Shown: one piece after another, positions 50,501 to 59,500 of the stretch
How the letters are laid out: each line of letters opens with the position of its first letter
How positions within the stretch are numbered: the first letter of the stretch is position 1
NCBI RefSeq assembly: GCF_018143015.1
Contig: NC_054751.1
Span: 14,059,292-14,123,291, forward strand
Length of the DNA stretch: 64,000 bases
Direction of reading: 5' to 3'
Source: Lytechinus variegatus
Lineage: Eukaryota; Echinodermata; Echinoidea; Temnopleuroida; Toxopneustidae
Notes under the pieces: generated by a model
What the model saw: only the letters and a program-made list of their open reading frames with translations
The model's database searches: none
Told to the model about the DNA's origin: nothing
Position numbers and translations under genes: made by a program

Positions 50501-53500
50501 CCTAACCCGTATCCCTCCCAACTTTTTTTGGTAAATGTTGACATCCATACCTTTTTAAATCAGTTGAAAAAAAAAACATTTCCAATAATTTTATTCCAGA
50601 TTGGCTATTTCAGGTCTAATTTAGGGATACTATGGGCCATTAGGGAATTTTCACATTTGCAGCAGGGATGGATTCTCCAGTGTCAATAAAAGAAAAATTT
50701 ACAACTCATGTGAAAAATTTGTAGGAATATAAAGCAATTTTGTTTGTTTTAGATATCCGATGAGTATTACCAAGGTGAGTTATCTCCGAAGAAGGCCTTG
50801 GTGTTCTATCTTCTCCAGTGTGGAGCTAAAATAGATGTCAAAGATTTAGTAGGAAAGCAACCAATCGACTATGCAAGGAATGATGAGATCAAGCAGATGA
50901 TACTTTCTCGGTAAGAACATAGTTTTGCATGGCTTTTTTTACATGGTTAGATGAGATAAAACTATTCTATTTTGCTTTTTTGTCATGATCATGCACGCTT
51001 ATTAATATTATATTGTGATCTCAATATTGTTACGATAACTTACCTGGGGGAAATATAAGTATAATAATTTGATCGTAGTTGTAGATAAAAGCAATTGACC
51101 ATTTTGGTTTAAATAGATATTGGTTTGGTTATGTAAAGTTTGCACGAGCTACTTTTGCAATTATTTGTTTTTCCTTCCCCGTAGTTCAGCCCATCAACCA
51201 AAAATCACCATTATTGTATTTTCTTTTCTTTGAAAAAGGCATTTAAAGAAACACAGTACCACCAGGATTGTACTTCCCAACTTCCCAATACCACCAGGGG
51301 CCGTGATCCTTGGGGCAGGGGGTACTCCTTCCATTTTTTAAGCACTAAAAAGTGCCCTTTAACGGTTTACCCAAGAAAAAGGTGCCTCTTTACAAACATG
51401 CTCAGTTCCCCTTTCATCTTAATAGAAGGACCCGTTTTATGTGTTAACAGGTATCCCTTTGCCTCTTTATAACCAGACTTTCTCATATCATTAAGTTGCC
51501 TTTCTTTAACCCCCCCCCCCCCACGAAAATACATTATGAATTCATTTAGAGCGGGGTACTTTTTGTCTCACCTGCATAGCAGAGTGAGACTATAGGCGCC
51601 GCTTTTCCGGCGGCGGCTTCAACATCAAATCTTAACCTGAGGTTAAGTTTTTGAAATGACATCATTACTTAGAAAGTATATGGAGGTAGTTCATAAAACT
51701 TGGCCATAAGGTTAATCAAGTATTACTGAACATCCTATTAGAGTTTCATGTCACATGACCAAGGTCAATGGTCATTTAGGGTCAATGAACTTTGGCCGAA
51801 TTGGGGGTATCTGTTGAATTCCCATCATAACTTTGAAAGTTTATGGATCTGATTCATGAAACTTGGACATAATAGTAATCAAGCATCACTGAACATTTTG
51901 TGCAAGTTTCAGGTCTCATGATTAAGGTCAAAGGTCATTTAGGGTCAATGAACTTTGGCCGATTCGGGGGTATCTGTTGAATTACCATCATAACTTTGAA
52001 AGCTTATGGATCTGATTCATGAATCTTGTACATAAGAGTAATCAAGTATCACTGAACATCCTGTGCGAGTTTCAAGTCACATGATCAAGGTCAAAGGTCA
52101 TGTAAGGCCAATGAACTTTGGCCATGTTGGGTGTATCTGTTGAATTACCATCATAACTTTGAAAGCTTATGGATCTGATTCATGAATCATGTACATAAGA
52201 GTAATCAAGTATCGCTGAACATCCTGTGCGAGTTTCAAGTCACATGATCAAGGTCAAAGGTCATGTAAGGCCAATGAACTTTGGCCATGTTGGGTTTTTT
52301 TGTTGAATAACCATCATATCTCTGTAAGTTTATTGGTCTATAGTTCATAAAAAGTGGACATAAGAGTAACCATGTGTCACTGAACATCTTGTGCGAGTTA
52401 GAGTAGTTTTCAAAGTCAGCACTGCTGCTATATTGAACCGTGTGACGCAGGTGAGACGGCCAGAGGCATATTCCACTTGTTTTTAAGATCGTGCACTTTT
52501 CAAAAGAGGAAATGCCCTTTTCCCTGTGTCGCGCCACCCTCCTCCACTTTCAACTTAACCCCGATGTCCATGAGTACTACCATTAACTTTCCAGGTGCCC
52601 GTAACACAAAACATGGCAATCATCATAGAACATTTTTCATGATTGATTGCATCAACTACAAATGTGAGAACCAAGTGTATGATTAGTCACTTACTTTTGT
52701 GTTTATTTAACCTATATATTCACAGAACTAACTTCTTAAGAATTCACATGTCCGCGCGGAAAAGGGAAGTATACTACTTCTTAAAGAACAAGTTGTATAT
52801 AATTATTACCACTTTACAAAGTCATTTAGTAATCATGCTTTTGTATTGTTATTTTCAAATCATTATCTAAACATTGGAAGCAGTTCGAAAATGAATAGGC
52901 AAGCAAGTTCTTCCAATGTCACAGGAGTGACTGGGCAGAAACAGAAGAGACGATCTATCAATGAAAATGAGAATGTTTTTGAAAAGAGACCCAGGCAGAG
53001 GTAATTCTATTATGTAAAAAAAAATCTGACATTTAATTTGTTATGATGACGATTTACAGGGGCGCGGATCCAGCTTTTACCTTAGATAGGGTTGGTGGCG
53101 GAAAAATATCTTCATCAAAAATTACCCCGAGTGACTTCTAAAGAGCTTGATTTGGGGGTAAACCTAAAGACTGAAGTTCCATGTATTTTTTTAATTCATT
53201 CTTACAAACTAGATTATAAAGTATCTCTTAAGGCCTAAATAAATAATGTAAGTGGGAGTTGAAATATTTCATGTATTAAGACCTGAAAATTAAAAATTTG
53301 AAGCATTTCTTGCTTTTTTTATAATCATGAACAAGATGGCAATATGAGCACCAGTGCAAGCTATTTTTGATGTACTGACTAAGAGATATTTGAAAATCTT
53401 AAGAATTCATGAAGAGGATATCTCATTAAGTCTGATAAGACTATGCGGATGCGAGTTTATCATGTTATGGCAGTTCTGAAGAGAAACGTTTTAAGCAACA

Positions 53501-56500
53501 AATGAAACTTTATGAAAGATGGAACCACAAGAATTTTTTTTTGTAAATGACATAATAACAGGATATTTCAGACACCATTTAATCATCAAACAGAATATGC
53601 AGAGAATAATTTTCCTGGTATCTCATTGCGATTTTCCCCACATTTTTTAAAGACTGCCATGCATAAAGTCTTGTGTAGCATATTTTTACATAGGACTGTA
53701 CATTACTTAGTTGAAATCTTTTCTCTTATGACCAAAAATTCAAATTTGTAAAGCAAAATTATTCCCTGATATATATGCACTTGCACAATATGGTTTCCGC
53801 AGTGGCATGGTTCGATCATGCTAATTTGTTATCATAATGGGGCACGAATGGTGTGTGACATAGCGACCTTGTTCACGTCATATTCACATAATGGTCACTC
53901 AGTTGCTCATTTGCAAATAATTATATAGATTGACAAATTATCATATCATTCATTTGGGGCATGAAAGTTGATTCCATGATGATTTGTAAATTGCCATGTG
54001 GTCTATGCTGATACTACACTTGCATGATCTGGGGACCAATTAGTGATTCCGCGCTTGCGCATCGAAATGTGCAACGTCTTGCTTGAGTCCAGTGCTTGAA
54101 GTGTTGTCCCAAACTTTAAGAATTTTTGATATTTTTGAATGACAAATTTCGTGGATAATTGTGAACGATTCGTAATTTCTGCACATCCTTGCCATGGCAA
54201 GAGTGGGACGCAATTCGCAACCAGTTCACAACTGTTTTGACTAGTTCATATCTAGTTTACGACTTCACAAATAGCTCACTAATAGGTTACACATAATTCA
54301 TGCAAGTATCAGAATTGTTTGCCTAAGAGGCATATACGCATGTGTAGTTTGACTTCAGGGTAGGAAATGATTTTTGTCTCGCCATATAGACTATAGGCGC
54401 TGCTTTCCAACGGCGGCGGCATCGTCATTATTGAAATAATGTTAAGTAGTATCCCTAAATTAGACCCCAAAGTAGCCAATCTGGAATAAAATTATTGGAA
54501 ATGGTTTTTTGACTGATTTGAGTAGGTATGGGTGTCAACATTTACCCCCAAAAAAGTTAGGATGAATACGGGTTGGGGAAAGTGCCTTTTTTCAAGGTCA
54601 AAGGTCAATGACCTTTTTATATACCATATAAAGATATCTCTGAGATGGAAAGGTGCAGGTTGGTGAAAATGGTGTCAAAATGCACAAATTCTTACCAGAA
54701 TATCAAATAAAATAAAATTAAGTACCCAGAATGCACATTCACCGATAAAATTCAAGGTCAAAGCCTTTCAAAGGTCATTGACCCTTTTTACATTATATAC
54801 CATACTGCATAATGGTATCTCTGAGATGATAAGGTACAGGCTGGCGATCATGGTGTCAAAATGTACAGATTCTTAGAAGAAGATAAAATAGAATGAATTC
54901 AAGTACTTAGAATTGACATTCACCAATGAAATTTAAGGTCAAAGGTTTTAAAAGGTCAATGACCTTTTTACATTATATATACCATACTGTATAATGGTAT
55001 CTCTGGGATGAAAAGGCACAGGTTGGTGATCATGGTGTCAAAATACACAGAATTCTGACCAGAAGACCAAATGAAAAAAAATTAAGTACCTAGAATACAC
55101 ATTCACCCTTAACATTTAAGGCCAAAGGTCAATGACCTTTTAAACATTAATACCATATTATATAATGGTATCTCTCAGATGAAACGACGAAGGTTGGTGT
55201 TCTTGGTGTCAAAATGCACAGATTCTTACAGGAAGATTAAATAAAATAAAATTAAGCATCAAGATCTTACATTCACCTTTAAAATTCAAGGACAAAGGTC
55301 AATGTCCTTTTAAACATAAGATAATGATAATGGTATCTCTGAGATAAAACATCACAGGTTCGTAATCTTGGTGCCAAAATGCAAAGATTTGTACCAGTAG
55401 ATTAAACAACACCAAAATCAGTATACAGAATATTGTTTCACCCTTGAATTCCAAGTTCAGATGAAATAATATATACATATATATACATATATATATATAT
55501 ACATGTATATATACACACATATATATATATATACATACATATATATGTTTTTGTGTATAATCTGTATGAAATTTGGAACAACTTTCCAAACAACGTTAAG
55601 TCATGTTCAACAATATACTCATTTAAAGCCACTATTAAAAGAAAAACCATTGAATCATATGCATCCCCCTCTTCAAGTTAATTATTCAACTGCCCTTTAC
55701 TGCACCCGCACCTGCACCTGCATTGCACCCACTTGATCAATGAAAGAAATTTATGTACCATTTTACGAGGCCGCCATCATCTTCAAGCTTAACCGCTCAC
55801 GATGGCGGTCTCCTGCATTCGTTTAAACTGTTATTTTATTTTCATTGAATATTGCTACTTTTTTATATTAATTTTTCATTGCTTTGTTATGACTATTTCT
55901 TAACTTGTTTTGTAAAACTCAATTGTATCACCTAGATGATATGTTGAATATTTATGCTGAGTGCAGAAATAAATTCAAATCAAATCAAATAAAAAAAACA
56001 AAAAAATATCCTATGTGTTCATATTTGTGATAATGTAAATAAAGATGGCTAATTTGTAATGAAAACATGGAGGTTTCATAATTTCAGTCTGAAGTAAGGT
56101 CATGGAGAATGTATTTAGGGTTCAGAGGTCAATAACTCTTTCCAAAATATCAGTGGAAATTGTTTAAAAAGGGTGATAACCAAATAACACTTCTTCATTT
56201 TACTGCGATGCATTTCCAAAAGCAATGAAAAAAATGAAATGGATTATACAATTAGAAATTTGATGCATCATAATATCTAAATCAAGGTTGTCGTGTCTTT
56301 TTCTCTCCAGCGATAGTCCATTCATCCCATTAGCTTAATCTTCTGAAAATGATGGGATAGGTCTAAATCCCATGTCACAGCTTGCATCATCTTAGAGCAT
56401 TTCCAAACAGCAGAGGGATGACGATGAAGATGAAATGAAGGCCATCATTAGAGCTGCAGCTTTTGTCATAGTAAATGGCATGTATCTCAACTTTAACAAA

Positions 56501-59500
56501 GATGAATTCCTGTATTATTATTAATTAACTCTCATTGCGAGCTGCCAGAATCTCTTGAGATGCTAATGCTGCATGACAAAACTTCATATCTGCTCTCTAG
56601 CTGCCGTAGGTCACCCATGATGCTATTTCTACTCGGTATCAGTTTGTACAAGGATCATGTACATGTATTTGGTCCCGAACAACTGATTGTTATCATGCAT
56701 AGTAATGAAATTCAAAAGGAGATAATGGCTTAGTACACATCCATTGACCTAACAAAACTCCTACAGCACCACTTCCAGTTCTTGAGGATCAAGCTGTGCA
56801 ACGTATCAGTAATAATATAGATCCTGGTATGTTATCCCTTGACAGAACATTAGGCTTTCATTGAATGGGCCAGATCAAAGTCCTGAAAATGTCAGAAGGT
56901 TTCCAAGAGTTTGATTACTCTTTGCTGAAGTTGAGACACTTAACTTCATTTACTATGACCATAGAGCTATTGTAATAGCTCCATGCTATGACAAAACCTG
57001 CCGCTCTAATGATTGCCTTATTTAAAAATTCTTCATCATTGTCCCTGGCTATATGAAAATGTTCTTGGATGATGCCTATCTTTTCCATTTACAGATTAAG
57101 TTATAGTATATAGTATTGATTGTAGCATTTGAGGTTAGTGAAATATCGCTACAGAGAAATTAGTACCTTGATTTAGATTTATAAAATGCATATCTAAATG
57201 CTGCTACTTTAGACAACTTCACCATTTCAAATTATTTCATACATGATTTTTTTTACACTTTTGGCAATGCATTACTACAGCATATATTAAAGAGTGCTAT
57301 TTGATTTCAATTCCACCTCGAACTTGTATTTTGACATCATCATTGATCAAGGAATTAACTATTGAATTTCTGTTCATTTTCCACGCAGGTGAGTCTTTTT
57401 CCCATCAATATCACTATATACTTACAATGTACATGCCACAATCAAGTTATCGACAAATTTACTTAAATTTACAGCAGTTTTTGACATAGTTCATTGACCT
57501 CTAACCCCTAAATATATTTTTCATGGCCATTATTTATCCTTATTTCAAAGTGAAATTATTAAACATCCAAGTTTTCATTACAAATAGCCATCTTTCTTTC
57601 TATTATTCACAAAAATGTGAATATAATGGATTAATTTCTTTTTGGGGAATCATAAATGGATATATCAATATTTATTAACTTTTGACCTTTGACATTGGAT
57701 ATCAAAGGTGAAGGATAATTCTTTAATATTATTTTGTGCCTTTTTATCTTCTTGCAAAAATTGCTTTTTGACACCAAAATCACCAACATGCAGCGTTGTA
57801 TCTCAGAGATACCATTATACGATATATAACCTTTGGAAAAGGTCATTGACCTTTGACCTTGAACTTTATGGATTAATATGCATTCTGGGTACTTAATTTC
57901 ATTTTATTTTATCTTCCTGTAAGAAACTCTGCATTTTGACACCAAGATCACTAACCTGCGCCTTTTCATCTCAGAGATACCATTATACCGTATATAATGT
58001 AAAAAGGTCATTGACCTTTGAAAGGTTTTGACCTTGAATTTCATTGGCGAATGAGCATTGTATGTACTTGATTTGATTTAATTTGATCTTCTTGTAAGAA
58101 TCCGTGCATTTTGATACCAAGATCATCAACCTGCGCCTTTTCATCTCAGAGATACCATTATATCGTATATGGTTTGTAATGTAAAAAAGGTCAATGACCT
58201 TTGAAAGGCTTTGACCTTGAAATTTTTCGTTTAATCTGCATTCTGGGTATCTAATTTCATTTTATTTGATATTGTGGTAAGAATTTGTGCATTTTGACAC
58301 CATTATCACCAACCTGCGCCTTTCCATCTCAGAGATACCATTATACAGTATATATGAAAAGGTCATTGACCTTTGACCTTGAAAAAAAGCACTTTCCCCA
58401 ACCCGTATTCCTCCTAACTTTTTTTTGGTAAATGTTGACACCCATACCTACTCAAATCAGTCAAAAAAACATTTCCAATAATTTTATTCCAGATGGTTAC
58501 TAATTACGGGATACTAAAGGTTTTGAAATGTCATCAGACCTAGTTCATGAAACTAGGACATATAATGGGTAATCAAGTATTACTGAAGATCCTGCCTGAT
58601 CGAGTTTCAGGTCACATCGGACCAAGGTCAAAGGTAACTTAGGCTTAACGAACCTTTTTCCATGTTGGGGGTATTTGTGGAATAATCATCATAACTTATA
58701 AATTTTATGGTTTTAAGTTCACGAAACTTGGACATATTAAGAGCAATCAAGCATCCCTGAACATCTTTTGCAAGATTCAGGTCACATGACCAAGGTCAAA
58801 GGTCATTTAGGGTCAACAAACTTTGGTAATGCTAGGTGTATTTGTGGAATTGCTATCATAGCTTTTAAAGTTTATGGATAGGCTATAGTTAATGAAACTT
58901 GGACATAAGAGCAACCATGTATCCCTGAATATTCTAATAGTGTTTTAGTTGGCAATTGCAGAATTTCGGGGTTATTTCTTTCATTTTAATGGCTACTTTT
59001 TAGGGGCAACAAACAATTATGCAGTAAAAGAAAATCATATTATTCTGCCATAGTTAGAATATTTAAATTTTCAATAGTCTTGAATATTGTTTGCAACAGA
59101 TCTTGGGGCAACTCTACAATAGTCACCCCAAGCCCCAGAAGCATGCATTTTAGGGGCAATTTAGGCTGTCGTATGGGCGAAATCGCCCGTCACCCTCATG
59201 TTTTTTCTATGCTGTTTGGCTATATCGAACAGAGCTCTATTCCTAGATCATCACATAGTTTAATTTTATGCCCAAATTCATGATAATGGAGTGACCTGAG
59301 AGTCTGTCAACTTGTCTTAATACTGCATGATCATGTCGTGCCCATGCATAAACCTTTTGTGAGTATGGCATGAACTATAATAGTCACAGCCGGACCATGA
59401 ACCATTGACGCAGAGTCATGCCAGTGCGGGAACCAAAAATCATGCAAGTAGCCTATCATGCAGGAATTATGTAACCTATTCTTGACTATTTGTGGCGTGA

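Larger units (their letters stand above)
44571..50632 (+). mobile_element. Long terminal-inverted-repeat element, copy A, in intron 2 of ANK-TIR
   Basis: Left end tagtatcctgcaattagtag; right end aatttagggatacta. Inverted arms of at least 150 bp (tctggaataaaat, gatttgagtagg, acgggttgggg). Both arms continue into tandem units carrying aaggtcaaaggtcaatgacc, cggtatctctgaga-like and gttggtgatcttggtgtc words. The centre (about 45840-46800) is unique sequence shared with copy B in reverse orientation. Interrupted by another element from about 47361. No transposase was found. Confidence 0.82.
54447..58516 (-). mobile_element. Long terminal-inverted-repeat element, copy B, in intron 4 of ANK-TIR
   Basis: Ends tagtatccctaaattagacc and attacgggatacta, flanked by aag on both sides (54444-54446, 58517-58519), a likely 3-bp target duplication. 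Same arms and tandem units as copy A, but the unique centre is in reverse orientation: gaaattcaaaaggagataat near 56708 versus its complement near 46420. It contains a LINE 3' end and a TA/CA microsatellite. Confidence 0.82.
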
